64,000 nucleotides of DNA, taken from positions 9,023,647 through 9,087,646 of the forward strand of contig OY365810.1 of the NCBI GenBank assembly GCA_959347315.1. The letters are read 5' to 3'. Of this stretch, positions 22,091 to 33,680 are shown one piece after another (position 1 is the stretch's first letter; each line of letters begins with the position of its first letter). This stretch comes from Bimastos eiseni (Eukaryota > Annelida > Clitellata > Crassiclitellata > Lumbricidae). The position numbers and the translations under genes are program-made. The notes under the pieces were generated by a model. It saw nothing but the letters and a program-made list of their open reading frames with translations. It did no database searches and had not been told where the DNA came from.

Positions 22091-22902
22091 CTAATGCACC
22101 ATATAAATGTATAATTATAGGCGATTCATTTCTCAGTGTAGTTAATAAAATTTTTACTGTCAGAATCGATTGCAAAACCTTTAATGTTTCCATTATACAT
22201 GTTGTAATAGTGGATGTATATTGCAGACTAGCTGCTGTAATCAATGGTACCAATATCTCACTAGTATAAGCGTCAGAAGTATTTGGCCGTAGGAACTTGT
22301 TCAATTATATACTTGCCTGTCCTATTTTATAGTATCATGTCGTTCGATCATTTAACGTCCATTACCTAGATTTTGGTTCCAGAGCGGGTGAATTTTAAAA
22401 ACAAATCGTATCTTCCCAAGAGCTATATACTGTAGGTTCCAATTAACAAACCCTCTTTGAAGATAAACATTTCACAGTGTTATATCATGGTAGCTGGTTT
22501 AAAAGAGCGGTGACGTTCTAATAAATGTCGACTTAGTATTCCCATTCCCTAAGCGCCGTTGATAAAATTAGAAGAAGAAAACATAGTCGCCTGGCATGAC
22601 TGCCATTCATGACTGCTATGCAGCTAAATTATACTCCTGTGTTGTCCATTTGTGATCATTCGTTCATTTCATGGCTTGCAATCATACTTCGGTTCGTCCG
22701 TTTGAATTACATATAAGCTACAACTGTAGAATATGATCAATTATTAAAATGAAACGTACAACGTCGTACATGCAAACTAAAAAGGCGTAGAGTGCTGATA
22801 TACTCGACTCAATAGAAACATTTATTAGCGTCATCATTAGTTGATTATTATATGTATCAAAAGCATATTCCTAGAATTAGAACGGGATAAAAACATCCTT
22901 AC

Positions 22903-22915
22903 TTGAATATGCCAT
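22903..22915 (-). pseudogene. Start exon of the decayed CARD gene copy
   Basis: ATG at 22915, 13 coding nt and a GTAAGG donor, identical in structure to 18386-18374. It splices in frame to the decayed CARD exon. Confidence 0.6.
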
Positions 22916-23384
22916 TCCCTTGTTGACGAGTTTCAATTCCAATCAAATGCTCTTTACCTATGAAAAATAGCTTACTGGCATGAGATGAGGCAAACAGGAC
23001 TATTAAATTTGTCTCTACTTGATCACTAAACTTAGCGTAGTGAAACTTCAGAAAAAACAACTGACCTATTTAGTTTTTACTTTAATGCTGGCTGCACTTC
23101 AATGTCATATTCACCTAACCTCTTTTTCCAGTCACAATCTAGGCGATCGTAAGTTTATTCCTACTACTACGCTGCTATCAAAATGACCATCGTTACATTC
23201 CTCGTTTAATTTATTTGAACTGGTTCGACATGTATCAAATTTAAGGATTCCTGCCCAGTTCCATCTCTCTTTCATCTGCTAATCGCTCTCCTCCCATATG
23301 AAACCGCCTTTTGCGCTCCTCTGTTTTTATCTCTCCCTGTTCTCCTGGAATCTTGACATTGACTTCCATTAGATATCTCACATC

Positions 23385-23477
23385 TAATTACACTGTACAC
23401 AGACTTTTAGGCCTACGCAACCTTTTTTGCAAAAAAGGAGCAATACAAATATTGCAGACATAGCGCAAACAGGTTAT
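23385..23477. repeat. Copy of 3080-3175
   Basis: Nearly identical to 3080-3175, including CCTTTTTTGCAAAAA and ACAAATATTGCAGACATAGC. It lies upstream of the RING duplication in the same relative order as in copy A. Confidence 0.75.
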
Positions 23478-23949
23478 TGGGTAAAAAAAACATTTCCTAT
23501 GTGAAAGCTTCGTGTAGCTGAAATCGAAGAAACGCTACAGTAAAAACTTTATTAAAGAAATCGAACTCGCAGTTGATTCCGTTTCATTAACCGTTAGAGA
23601 AACTGAACTTTAGAGTTCAGCGATTGTCAGCCTACCATTCTTAAAACCTCCTTGTTAAAAGCGGAAACGAAGTCTTCATTTCTACACTCTTGGCCAACCT
23701 GTTCACTCCCATGATATCATGTCTAAAAGAACGAGAGCTTTTTAATATTTTGATTAGCTTATTTTGTCCACATTCACCTGCTAACTATAGGCCTATGCAA
23801 ATCCTGGTTGCCCTCATTCTATCGTGCGAAACTCAGACTTGAAATGATGGACCACAATAATAAATTCAGTTTTATCTGACCATCGATTTGGGCTAGACGA
23901 TCACGAAACCATTGGATTAGGTAAAAGACAAGCAATTTAATTTTTTTAC

Positions 23950-24406
23950 ATGTGTTTGTCGTTTCCAGTTCTTGTTTGAGTTTCTCGATGCTGTCGCATA
24001 ATGTCTTGAGTGTCCTTTCATTCATATTCATATTTTCAAAGAGCTTTATGTTGTTGGCTTGTAGCAAATGGTTGATAAGTTTTTGTCCATGCAGAGCATG
24101 TCCAGGTAGGTCGGTTTTAAGCGAATTGTTGGAAATTTTCTCTTTGTTTAGAACTTTAGATCTTCTTTCAGATATTCGATGTCGGCTAGAAGCGAATTCA
24201 AATCTTCTTTCAAAGACATAATATTGGCCTGTGTTTCCTTAGTTATAGGCTAGTACTTATGTGCTGCTCGTTTGATAAGCGCAGACTCTCATTCTCTTTC
24301 CTTTCGATTAGGCCTACCAGTTCCGTTCTCAGGATATTAATTTCGTTACTTTGTTCTGATAATAGACTTACATTACTTCTTTTCATTGAATTAGGGTCAC
24401 CTTCTT
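23950..24406 (-). pseudogene. Decayed coiled-coil exon, copy 3
   Basis: After the acceptor TACTTTCAG (AG at 24408-24407) it reads E-E-G-D-P and a heptad-like segment with L-S-E-Q-S-N-E-I-N. An in-frame TAA follows at about 24243. Later homology includes K-L-K-Q-E-L-E-T-T. No CARD or B-box exon is found upstream of it on the minus strand before the next NHL exon. Confidence 0.68.
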
Positions 24407-24462
24407 CTGAAAGTAAGAACGACAACTTGCATTACTTAGTAGACTCTATTTAAATTCTTTAG

Positions 24463-24480
24463 ATTAGGGTTAGGGTTAGG
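24463..24480 (+). repeat. Short interstitial TTAGGG tract
   Basis: About three consecutive TTAGGG units. It is short enough to be chance or a repair scar. Confidence 0.6.
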
Positions 24481-24484
24481 CTGA

Positions 24485-26295
24485 CAATCTAGAGTGAAAA
24501 TTCTTTTAAAAAATTAGAATTCTGTTCCTTTAAATGTGTTGTACACCAGAGAGTGGATATGAAGTTGGTTCATTAAAGATCTTACTTACTTACGTACTTA
24601 TCAATAGCGCGCGTTACCACGGTGGGCGAAAGAGAACAACATTGCGGAACCATGATAAATGCATTTGCAGAAAAGAAGAATAGTGCAAAAAGCCCGGGAT
24701 AAGTAGGCTCAAGAACAAGAGAGAAATCGAGACTAATGAGCCGAGTATCGAAGATCAAATTTATTCACTCAAAAGGTAGTATGCTGAAAAAGGAATAAAC
24801 CGAACAAGGCCAATATGGATACCGGGCATGAATATGATAGTAACTTAGTCAAAACTGCGCAGATCATAGTTAGAGTTTTTGTGGGTATGTGAGAGGTAGT
24901 TAGCAGAAGGATAGAGTAGAACAGCTCACAAATGAACAGGAACATGTCATCATCACTGATAAAGAGACTAATGATTAATTGAAAAAGATAATTGCTTATT
25001 GGTCAGTTTTCAGTTAGGAGGATTGTTAAAGCATTGCAGAAGAAATACAAATGTTCATCGATGACCTCAGATTAATTCAACTGATAAAACATTTTAACAT
25101 AGAAAAGGGTAATACAAGATCTAGAAAGATATCGAACAGATAACAGTTCCGAGATGAATGCGATACATCAAAAGGTTCTAAAGGAAGTAAGATACAAATT
25201 AGGAGAAACCTCATAGCTAGGAAACTCAGTGGCTGAGACTTCGTTGACGCATCATTTTTCCACGACGACTATATCCACCATTGCAGGCATCATAATGATT
25301 GTCGGCGCGTGGAATCTCATAGGGTGGTGCGAAGCACCAGCGTCCGGTTTACGTGAATAAGATCGCGCCTCAAAGGATCGTGCACAAAAGGTCGCAACAC
25401 AAAGATCGAAGATAAATAACATTGGCTTGCGATTTTTGTGCGCCACAATTTGAAACGCGATATTTTGTGCGCGACCTTAGTGATGGATACCGCAACGTAC
25501 GCTGTTAAATCGCAGGTCTGTCCAATAGTCCAGTGAAAGTTTGTATGTGTTGTACATGAGTAAGGTTGAACAATTTTATTTAAAAACACTGGTTTCATAA
25601 AAAAAACCTCAAAATTTTAACTATTGCGTTTACACTTTTGCAGTTAGAGTATTTGTGTTTGTAGCCAATAAGACACTGCTTGTAGCCTTGTATGCCATAG
25701 TCTGCATTAAAATCATTTATTGTTATTATTTTTAGTGGACTATGTGAATTAAGAAGTACCATAATACATCATGCGCCTACTTATTTAATAAAGAATTTTT
25801 CCAGCCTTTATGCCTAAAATTCGCAAATAACAAAACCGTGTGTTGTCCAGTATCAGACTACTGGCAATCCGATCTTATACAAAATTTACAGAGCGCCAAT
25901 CAAAGTTTAGACTAATCAGAACAAATTTTACTCCTAGACCTTACCAATGATTGCTCTGCATCGAATCTACCGCTTGTCCTTCGATATCACCTATTAGCAA
26001 AAACAGTGTACTGAAAATAGTGGCGCTATATGAGTATTATGAGTAAGGATCTATAAAATGCACGGAATATGAGGTAATAAAGTCCCAAAGCTCTTTATTA
26101 ACCTAATTAAAAGAACATAAATATTTGCATTAACATGAACGTAAGCAATAGAGCCCTTGTTGTGAATTCTCAAAGATTTCTAAAAGGAATTGTTAGCCTA
26201 ATTATGTCGGAAAATACATTAGAAGTGCAGATAAAATATGCAAATTATAGAACAACTTTCACTAAAACAAAAGGTATTAATTATGTTTCACTTTA
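24485..26295. other. Intergenic, no supported gene
   Basis: AT-rich sequence without convincing exons or recognisable repeats. Confidence 0.45.
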
Positions 26296-27161
26296 TCACG
26301 TAAACTTGTAAATCATAAACCGTCCAGCGGAATTCGGTTCATTGTCAGCCAAAAAGAGTCTTCCATTTTCCGGGTCTAGAAGAATTCTCCATGGATAACG
26401 TAATAAGTGGGTTTTTTCTTTTGAAAGAACTTCTCTCTTAAATTCCAAATCAGTATCCAATAACAAAACTCGACCGTTGGTGTGATCAGCGATCATCACA
26501 AACCCATTTCCATCGACTGACATATAGACTGGATGATTCATTTGTCCTATGCTTGATCCAGGTTTTCCACTAAATGACTTGCTTAGTCTTCCAGTTGCAT
26601 CTACTAAGCACACTCTCTGCAGATCATCCTTAACTTCGCCATGGGTTACCAGGTAATGACCATTGAGCAATTTAATAGCATGGAATGGGTGATGAATGCC
26701 TGTTGCTGATAGATCGATTTGGGAGATCAATTGTCCATTTGACGAATATTCACTCAATTTATTTTTTTCATATGCGGCTAAAAGGACATTCGAATCATCC
26801 GTAACAGCTAGACCCCATCCATATTCTGATCCTGTTGACCATTTCGTTATCAGCTTTCCCTCTGGATCAACTCTTAAAATTTCCTTCGACTTATATTTCC
26901 CTTTGAAGTCAAAGATATAGAGACATTTATTTCTGTTGCAGGATACTATGTCAAATGAACGAATTAACTCTGTCAAATTAAATGGGCGACAGAAACGTAA
27001 GCTTATCAAATCGTAAACTTCAACTTCGGAACTCTTGTCAGTCACAACAAACAATCCTTTATCTAAGATTGCTATTCCACTGATCCCATGCTTTCCTTTT
27101 TTTGCGGCTTTGGTTGTGGTCGTATACGTCAATTTTGGGTCCGATTTGTATCTAAGCTCAG
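26296..27161 (-). CDS. NHL-repeat beta-propeller terminal exon
   Basis: Intact exon of about 288 codons after a phase-1 acceptor (TATTTTCAG, AG at 27163-27162), with its stop at 26296. Blade motifs include G-L-F-V-V-T-D, L-Y-I-F-D-F, L-R-V-D-P-E-G-K, Y-M-S-V-D-G-N-G-F-V-M-I-A-D, G-R-V-L-L-L-D and G-R-L-F-L-A-D-N. Three phase 1-1 coiled-coil exons lie upstream on the same strand (29315-28425), and together they could form one gene. No RING, B-box or CARD is visible for it in the window, so its N-terminus is either short, further upstream or lost. Confidence 0.8.
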
Positions 27162-27163
27162 CT

Positions 27164-28424
27164 GAAAATAAAGACAAATCTTTCAAATAAATATTTGCGT
27201 CGATCCCCTTAATTGCAAATGAATACTAAACTGTTCACCACAAGGTGTTATTTAACAGGCGGAATTGGCGATAGGGACTACGATCACTGAGAAACAAACC
27301 AAGACTACAGCGAGTAAAAATAAACAAAATACAAATCAAACAGGAAAAAAAAGATAGGTAACGATACATATTATAGATGCAGACCTAAATTTTCTTAAGT
27401 AGAAGTCTAAAAAGTCTAGTACAGAATGTCGTTCAAGTGATTAATAGGCCTACTTCCCAAAATTGATATCATTTCCTAATAACAATTTCGATTTTAAGTA
27501 ATGATAAAAAATTCCTTTGTTCATTCGAAGATTTATATATCACCACTTCAAGGGAACTACTCACAGGTGCTCCCTACTCCAGCACAGCCAAGACTAGCGG
27601 TTTTCAAGAGCTTGTCAGTGAGTGACCCATGGAGCAATCGCAGCTCAAGAGAGAGGCTCGGGTGGCCCACCACTGATAAAACGAGGCCTTGTACGGTAAC
27701 AATGAGAGCGAACGAGACTGAAGCACCCCTTCGTCGCTGAGTGCATGGGGTCATCACTCCGAGCATTTCACATAGGCAGACAAAGGTCAAGCAGGTATGC
27801 CAGCGTACGGCTAGTTGGCACCGACATACCAAAGAGACAATCCCTTAGGCCTTCTCGATATGCTGCAAGGACAGCAACCCAGCGCAGAGTCTACAGCAAG
27901 AAAGTGACACATGCCCGAAATGAGGTATTTGGTTCAAAAGGAACACTACAAGGAGCGTAGAATATGGTCAAAGCAGTTCAACAATGCCAGACTAAGTGCA
28001 GTTGCAGCACCAGCTGACATAGAACGAGCGACATCACAGCTGATAGAGGTAGTCGCGATGGAGTTGATGTGTAAAAATGATGTTACAAATCCAATAGGAT
28101 ACTAAGATAAATCATATTATGTTAAAGAGGGAGCTACATCATTATTCTTAAGATATAAGGAACAGATCACATTTCCTAAGGCTTATTTTTTCCAATGTTT
28201 CAAACATGAATTCAGCAATCTGCTCCTACGAAAAGGCCAAATCGGTGCAAAGTAACAGGCAATGTCATCGTTATTTGGACGATTTAAAATAGGAAACTAA
28301 TTAGTAACTTTCAGATACGACGCTCCAGTAAGCCTCTTTTTGTTGCAGCCATGCTCCAAAAATAGCTAAAATTCGAAAAGAATTGAAAATATGCATCATA
28401 AATTAGAAGTGGCGTTAACTTGAC
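27164..28424. other. Probable intron, no exon seen
   Basis: This separates the NHL exon from the upstream coiled-coil exons. Open frames on both strands at 27500-28100 lack domain or splice support. They may be an old mobile-element fragment. Confidence 0.4.
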
Positions 28425-28526
28425 CGATTAATCTGTTGTGTAGCTGCGCCTGTTTAGCCAGACGATCATTTTCTTTTTGCGATAGCTGTAGCTTCTCGTT
28501 GAGTGTCAAACACATCTCTCTGGTGT
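28425..28526 (-). CDS. Coiled-coil exon (phase 1 entry)
   Basis: Acceptor TATACAG (AG at 28528-28527). The helix contains L-N-E-K-L-Q-L-S-Q-K-E-N-D-R-L-A-K-Q. A phase-1 donor at 28424 (GTCAAG) would keep frame with the NHL exon at 27161 but is weak, and GTTAAC a few bases on is an alternative in another phase. Confidence 0.5.
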
Positions 28527-28918
28527 CTGTATAATAGATGCTGAATAATTAATTTGCAAAAGTGAACGAAGATGAAACAGATTTGAAGAGAAACTGAATA
28601 GCAAAAAGGACTATTTAGAATCACACTACTATGCTAATCAGAGTGTAGATTTAAAAACATTGCCAGGGTTCCTTGATTGTGCCAGTATACCATGTTACGA
28701 CTCTCAACACCTCTTCTCTCTGTGGGTCACTCGCATTGGGCCCTTCTAACTGGTGAGCACTGTTAGATATACTGTTAGATATACTGGAGATACTACTACT
28801 GTTGCTAATACTGTTAGAAACACTGTTCAGATACAATGAAATACAATACAATGCGTATTTATTTTATCTTACGTGTTCAATCAATGAATAAAATTAATGA
28901 AAAGAAACGATGTTCTAC

Positions 28919-28996
28919 CCTTAGCGGCTCTCTTGGCACCCATTTCATTGACGTATTGAGCGTATTCTGCTTCCCACTCGTCAATACGCACAGGGA
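28919..28996 (-). CDS. Short charged exon (phase 1-1)
   Basis: The exon is 78 nt: acceptor CTAACAG (AG at 28998-28997), donor GGTAGAA (GT at 28918-28917). It encodes V-R-I-D-E-W-E-A-E-Y-A-Q-Y-V-N-E-M-G. It is helical and acidic, and is predicted from splice sites and phase. Confidence 0.5.
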
Positions 28997-29219
28997 CTGT
29001 TAGAAACTATGTTGACTATCTGATCCACGCAACCGGCTCACATAGACCTACAAGCCATTCTTCCTTGATTTGCAACTGCTGAAAACTGCTTCTGGGTAAT
29101 CCTACGACCAGACTGCCATCTTAACCGAAAATTTGAGAAAGCGCAATATTAATTACATAGTGTAATTGCGAAACGCGAATACTGTGGAAGGCCTCTATTA
29201 CACTTATGTAAATCCTTAC

Positions 29220-29315
29220 TCGAAGATTCTTTCTCTAGTGCATGCACTTTTTCCAAGAACCGCTTCTTTTCTTCTCCCCATTGCTTTCTTTGAACTTCCA
29301 GGTCTCGTCTGGGCA
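29220..29315 (-). CDS. Coiled-coil exon (phase 1-1)
   Basis: The exon is 96 nt: acceptor GTGCGCAG (AG at 29317-29316), donor GAGTAAGG (GT at 29219-29218). It encodes R-R-D-L-E-V-Q-R-K-Q-W-G-E-E-K-K-R-F and E-K-V-H-A-L-E-K-E, a typical coiled coil. The matching phases make a three-exon run with 28996 and 28526 plausible. Confidence 0.55.
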
Positions 29316-29317
29316 CT

Positions 29318-30769
29318 GCGCACACTGCAACGGTGTCAACATCAACAGTACATCTTAGCCTTCATGAAAGGTATAGGCCTAAGCAACGTCAACCATTTGA
29401 TTTTTTTGTCATCACGTTCACCTATCTCTAGGTGGCAGGAAATAAAGCAAACTGCATAAATTATTAATTGTTATATGGCTAACTGATATTTTATAAACTG
29501 TGTAATCTGTTTCAGAACTAGATGCAAGTAAAAAGGCAAAAGGTTAGCCTATACGGTGTAAACAATCACATTAATTAAATAAGCTAAAAAAGAAAGTTTC
29601 GAGAACTGTCACTTATCACTAATTGGAATAAAATCGCAGACACGTATAACAAACATTCCCTTTATTTGACTTTTGATGCGCAATTGAAATGTCTAGCGAA
29701 ACCAGCTTCCGAAGAACGAAATACGAGAAATAGGAGCCAGATTAAGAAGGAATATCGCTTAGGAGATTGCAAGGGTTAACCTATACAATAGAATTAAATT
29801 GAGAATTGGAGGTCAAAAAGCAGCGAGCAATCATGCGATTGGAGATTGGGTATGGCCAGTGCGTTATTAACAGAGTGACATATTGCCTAATACGACATTA
29901 ATTAATATTAATATTAATATTAATTAACGACATTATTACGACAGAATTACGCCATTCATCAATAATAAAAACATTAAAATTAGCTCTAAAATGATTTCAG
30001 CAGCATTAAAAAATTGGTCAAGAATTATTTATGATTCACAAACTGGTGAGCTAATATTTTATTATTCATTAGCGCCTTTTATGGAGCCGTCATGCAATAG
30101 ACTGACAGTTCACAGGAACTGTTGTTTGAATTTTCTATAAATTTCTTCCGAAAACCTTCGACTTCAATAATGAAGTAGCTGAATTCACACTCATATTTTT
30201 TATCTTCGTTGATTTCATAGCTTTGTTTGCCGACAGACAGTTTTTTTCAGACAGTCTTTTGTTGCTCGTTGACAGCTAATATCTGCTGGTGGCATTTTCG
30301 AACTCATCCAGTGTTTCTCCCTCCTGACCAACTTCCACTTTATAATTGAAGAAACAATAGTGCCAAAACTAATACGATTGTCATCTTTTAGAATCCTCTG
30401 TGTCGGGGTGTCGCCCGTCACTTGCTTTCTCTCGAACACACACTAGACGACTCACAGATCATCGCAGTGCTTTTAGAGTGTCTGGCCACTTCAAAACCTC
30501 GCAGAGAAATTTTCGGTTCTTCATTTTGTTGACTATTCTTACCCGACGTCTATATAATTATTCAATACCTCTGGTTAGTCAACAATCAGTCCTATATCAG
30601 TCGTTGAACGTTACCATTAGCACTAATGATACTTTACGCCAATTCTCTTGTGTAGTCCACCTTTCTCTCAATTTTTGTAAACTATAAAAACGGATTTCGT
30701 ACCGGCTGGTTTATCTGACAAGGTCACGGATGTCATATACAAAATATGTAAGTTGGCCAAGAGTATATC
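29318..30769. other. Non-coding, AT-rich
   Basis: No supported gene. An AT-only run of alternating ATTAAT units lies at about 29898-29930. A minus-strand segment near 30290-30360 is open and acidic but cannot be assigned. Confidence 0.4.
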
Positions 30770-31310
30770 GGTGCGCATCTTCATACCCATATTTCATACT
30801 GGCGACTTTGAGGTCAACCCTAAAAACCTTCAATATTTTCAATATCTTCCATCTGAACATTGCTTCTAACCGTTCATTCATTCAGTATTACAAGACTATA
30901 GCGTCTCCTCAAGAGCATATTAAGAAGCGCTTTCAACTCCAGCGCGGCCCATTTATTCCATTCATACGACGCTGCTATTCAGTTCGCATTTTGAGTTTGA
31001 CTCCAATTTTCCTCATTGAAGATATCAACTGTAGTTTTATTATTCTGCCCTGATTTCTCTGGATAGTACTCTGATCTACTGCAACGCCCTTCCTACCGGC
31101 ATTTCTAAATCTAACTTAATGAAGTCTCATAGAGTCCAAAACTCCATGGTCATTGCTTCCACTAAAACTTCTAAGTTTGAACGCATTACACTGATATTCA
31201 GATCAGTTGTTATAGAAAAGAGAATTACTTATGCGAAAGACTGGGCCAATAGTATACAAGACAATACATTTTTGTCAACGATATCATCTGTGATATTTTG
31301 TTAACTCCAA
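30770..31310 (+). mobile_element. Degenerate non-LTR retrotransposon (L2/CR1-like) fragment
   Basis: In one plus frame the segment at about 31060-31250 reads like the end of a LINE reverse transcriptase ORF: Y-C-N-A-L-P-T-G-I, then R-V-Q-N-S, then T-S-K-F-E-R-I-T, then K-R-I-T. These match the conserved D-Y-C-N-xx-L-x-G-L-P and R-V-Q-N-A-A-A-R-L tail of this class. At 30801-30821 there is a relic of the G-D-V-E-x-N-P motif found near the ORF start. Stops and shifts break the frame, and most of the RT is missing. Confidence 0.6.
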
Positions 31311-31406
31311 AGACCTCCCTGTACTCAGCCCTGTCGGTAATTTTACGGTCACTCAATATGCGCATAGTTTTCTTTTGCTGGTCATAGACTCTGGAACTCT
31401 TGTCTT

Positions 31407-31513
31407 GCCTGTAAAGTCTGTTCAGGCCTTTGGATCTGAACAAAACAATCATCTTCTGCTTTAATCAATTCCTCCGTAAGCTGTTTCCATTTCTTCTGCT
31501 CTAGGACTCCCTT
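31407..31513 (-). other. Possible coiled-coil exon remnant
   Basis: The minus strand reads L-K-G-V-L-E-Q-K-K-W-K-Q-L-T-E-E-L-I-K-A-E-D, followed by a stop. A pyrimidine-rich acceptor (TTCTCTTAAG) precedes it, but no donor is clear. It could be a remnant of the same coiled-coil gene as 29315-28425. Confidence 0.3.
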
Positions 31514-32570
31514 AAGAGAAGGGGCTTGTATTTAAATCTTCGTAACATAAAATGTCAAAAATTTAAATCATACATGTAGATTGTAGACTGACCGAAATTT
31601 TAATCCGATAATCTGCTCCTAAGACTAATTACCAAACTGCAGTAGATGTCAATGTCATCAGAAACCAAAATTGCTTGAAACTAAACTAAGAGGAAGAAAG
31701 AGGGATTATTCCAATGAGGACAAGGCTTCATGTCCGAAGTGTATGTTGCGCAGCAGTTGTATGCTATTAGGTATTTAGTTCAAGCTGAGCAAGAACATCA
31801 ACTTCGGTCAGACAGCCTGTGCTACTTTGAAATCATTGTTTGCTCAAAATCTTTTCTGCTTTACCTGATGATTATATGCTACATGACATTGATACTGGAA
31901 TGATGGACCTCATGTATTCATGATAGTAGCTTGATTCCCTAATTTATATTTGACAGTGATAAAGTATTTTGTCGTGTAGCCTACTACATTTGATGGTCAA
32001 TGGTTATACTCAAATGCACGGAACTTGCAACACTTGAATATAAAATAAAACTGTGATGGAAAAGTCCCGAATAAATTGAAACCAATATGAAAAAATATGA
32101 AAAAAAGTAGCTGTATCCGATGAAATAAAATGAGTTAAAATCAACCGTTTAAATAGCTGTCAAAGCTACAAAGCTACATATTGGTCCTTCTAAACTCTGT
32201 AGAGAACAAACACTGCTTACTTTCGTTATCGGAAATGCTACTCAGTCGATAAAGTATATCTTTAAAACAAAGTCTGCTCCTTGTATCGTGATGCCAACAC
32301 TCTAAAATATACCCCATGTAATTTATGTTATGTGCACAAATATATTATTTCAAAAGAGGATCAATTAAATAAAACTGTATCGATTGTATAGCATCTTAAG
32401 TATACCCTAATGAGTGAGTGAGTACTCTAGTCTATCGATTTTACTGAGTATATTCAGCGCATGCGTTGCAAGACAACGTTGAACAGCCATTTAATTTGTA
32501 CTCGATATCGTTCGCCTTTGTGAGGTGAGTCGTGGGAATTCCAATATCTTAAAAATCCAAGGCCGAAAAG
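31514..32570. other. Non-coding, AT-rich
   Basis: No gene, RNA or clear repeat is seen. Confidence 0.4.
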
Positions 32571-32571
32571 T

Positions 32572-33110
32572 TTGAGGAACACTGCTCTAGTTTATTCCTT
32601 CGCTACCAATTGCCTTGGCTATTTTTCCTCAGTATATGCCGGCCTCCCGCAGGTTCAGATTGGGCGCTTGGAGCGGGTTTCGCGCTGGGCTGTGCGATTG
32701 ATTAGTGGCAATCCTAGTGCGGGTCATGAATCCGACTACATGCGGGATGTCTTGCACTGGTTGCTTTATCCCCAGCGCATCTTATTTAGGATATGTTTGA
32801 CTATGTTTGACGATGCCTCGGCGGTACTGCGCCTGCCAATTTGCAGAGGTTATGTCGCCCTATCTCAGCATGTAATGGTCGACGACCACTTCGATCTACT
32901 GTCCACGGTGTCCTGATCGTCCCCTTTGCGCGCATTTCTATAAGGCATCATCGGGCCCTCTAGGTTGTGATACCGACCATCTGGAATGGACTTCCTAAGA
33001 GCTGGATTTCCGCATTTTAGACCTACCTGAAATCCGTTCTACTCAGCCACGTCTGGGCCGTTAGCGCCTCTAGTAGATATTGTATTATCTAGTAGTGGGG
33101 TGAATCGTTC
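32572..33110 (+). mobile_element. LINE (L2/CR1-like) reverse transcriptase tail
   Basis: The frame at 32600-32916 reads Y-A-G-L-P-Q-V-Q-I-G-R-L-E-R-V, A-V-R-L-I-S-G, then V-L-H-W-L-L-Y-P-Q-R-I-L-F-R-I-C. This is the conserved thumb/tail of these elements. Further on, I-W-N-G-L-P-K and Y-L-K-S-V-L-L-S complete the usual C-terminus in another frame. Only the 3' end is present, as expected for 5' truncation. A sister fragment lies at 59395-59600. Confidence 0.72.
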
Positions 33111-33393
33111 AGAAGCGCTGCCAGTGAGGATATATCTTAAAGAGACGCTATATAAAGTCTTTATGATGTTTTGAACGATCACTCCATTGAGCAATTCAAG
33201 TTCATTCCAGTTTAGTTTCAAACAAGAATTGATTTTTAGGCCTTTCACGTATATTTTTATGTTAGTTCTCGTCGGGGAAGTAAACTAGAGCACAAATATA
33301 GAATTTACGACCTTTTCCAGAAAAAGGACTATTCCACAATGGTTAGCACCTGCAAAAGACAAATGTCTCTATTTTTATATTGTGTATGTTTAC

Positions 33394-33542
33394 CACGAAG
33401 AAGTTTCCTGACATCTGAGGGAATAGATTCTGGAATAGGAAGAATGAGCTCCCGAGAATCTGCTTTCCTTGATAAAGTTCCTACTCCTTCACCCTTATGT
33501 GGTTGTTCTCTTGTCAACATCTCCCACATCACAACGCCGTAA
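33394..33542 (-). CDS. Protein kinase C-lobe exon (TKL-like), possibly pseudogene
   Basis: After an acceptor GTGTTTTAG (AG at 33544-33543) the phase-2 frame reads Y-G-V-V-M-W-E-M-L-T-R-E-Q-P-H-K-G, which is kinase subdomain IX. L-P-I-P-E-S-I-P-S-D-V-R-K-L-L-R follows, ending at a GTAAAC donor (GT at 33393-33392). A 44-nt GT...TTTTGCAG segment follows, but the sequence after it lacks the C-W and R-P motifs expected next. The match to MAP3K/TKL kinases is clear. It may be part of the same gene as 38750-39191, but the exon with the D-F-G and A-P-E motifs is not found. Confidence 0.55.
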
Positions 33543-33579
33543 CTAAAACACGCCATATGCATAAACATCATAAATCGCA

Positions 33580-33680
33580 ATCGTAACCTCGACAATTCTA
33601 CAGCGCCCATAAAAGCGAAGTCGCGGGAACCAGCTTATTCACAGGCACTTAATCAAAACAAACTCGTTAGGCAAATGGTC
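33580..33680. repeat. Short interspersed repeat fragment
   Basis: Contains AATCGTAACC and CAGCTTATTCACAGGC, related to the repeats at 4940-5040 and 53143-53250. Confidence 0.35.

Larger units (their letters stand above)
21727..23384. repeat. Tandem duplication of the CARD gene 5' half
   Basis: Homologous in direct orientation to about 16963-18690. Shared parts are the CARD exon, micro-intron, start exon and upstream DNA (for example the TCTCCCTGTTCTCCTGGAA region at about 23331 and its relative at 18627). Intron sequence is more diverged than exon sequence. Confidence 0.72.

Noticed and set aside
30400..30687. 95-codon plus frame
   Set aside because: No motifs; it may be part of the decayed LINE region but cannot be assigned.
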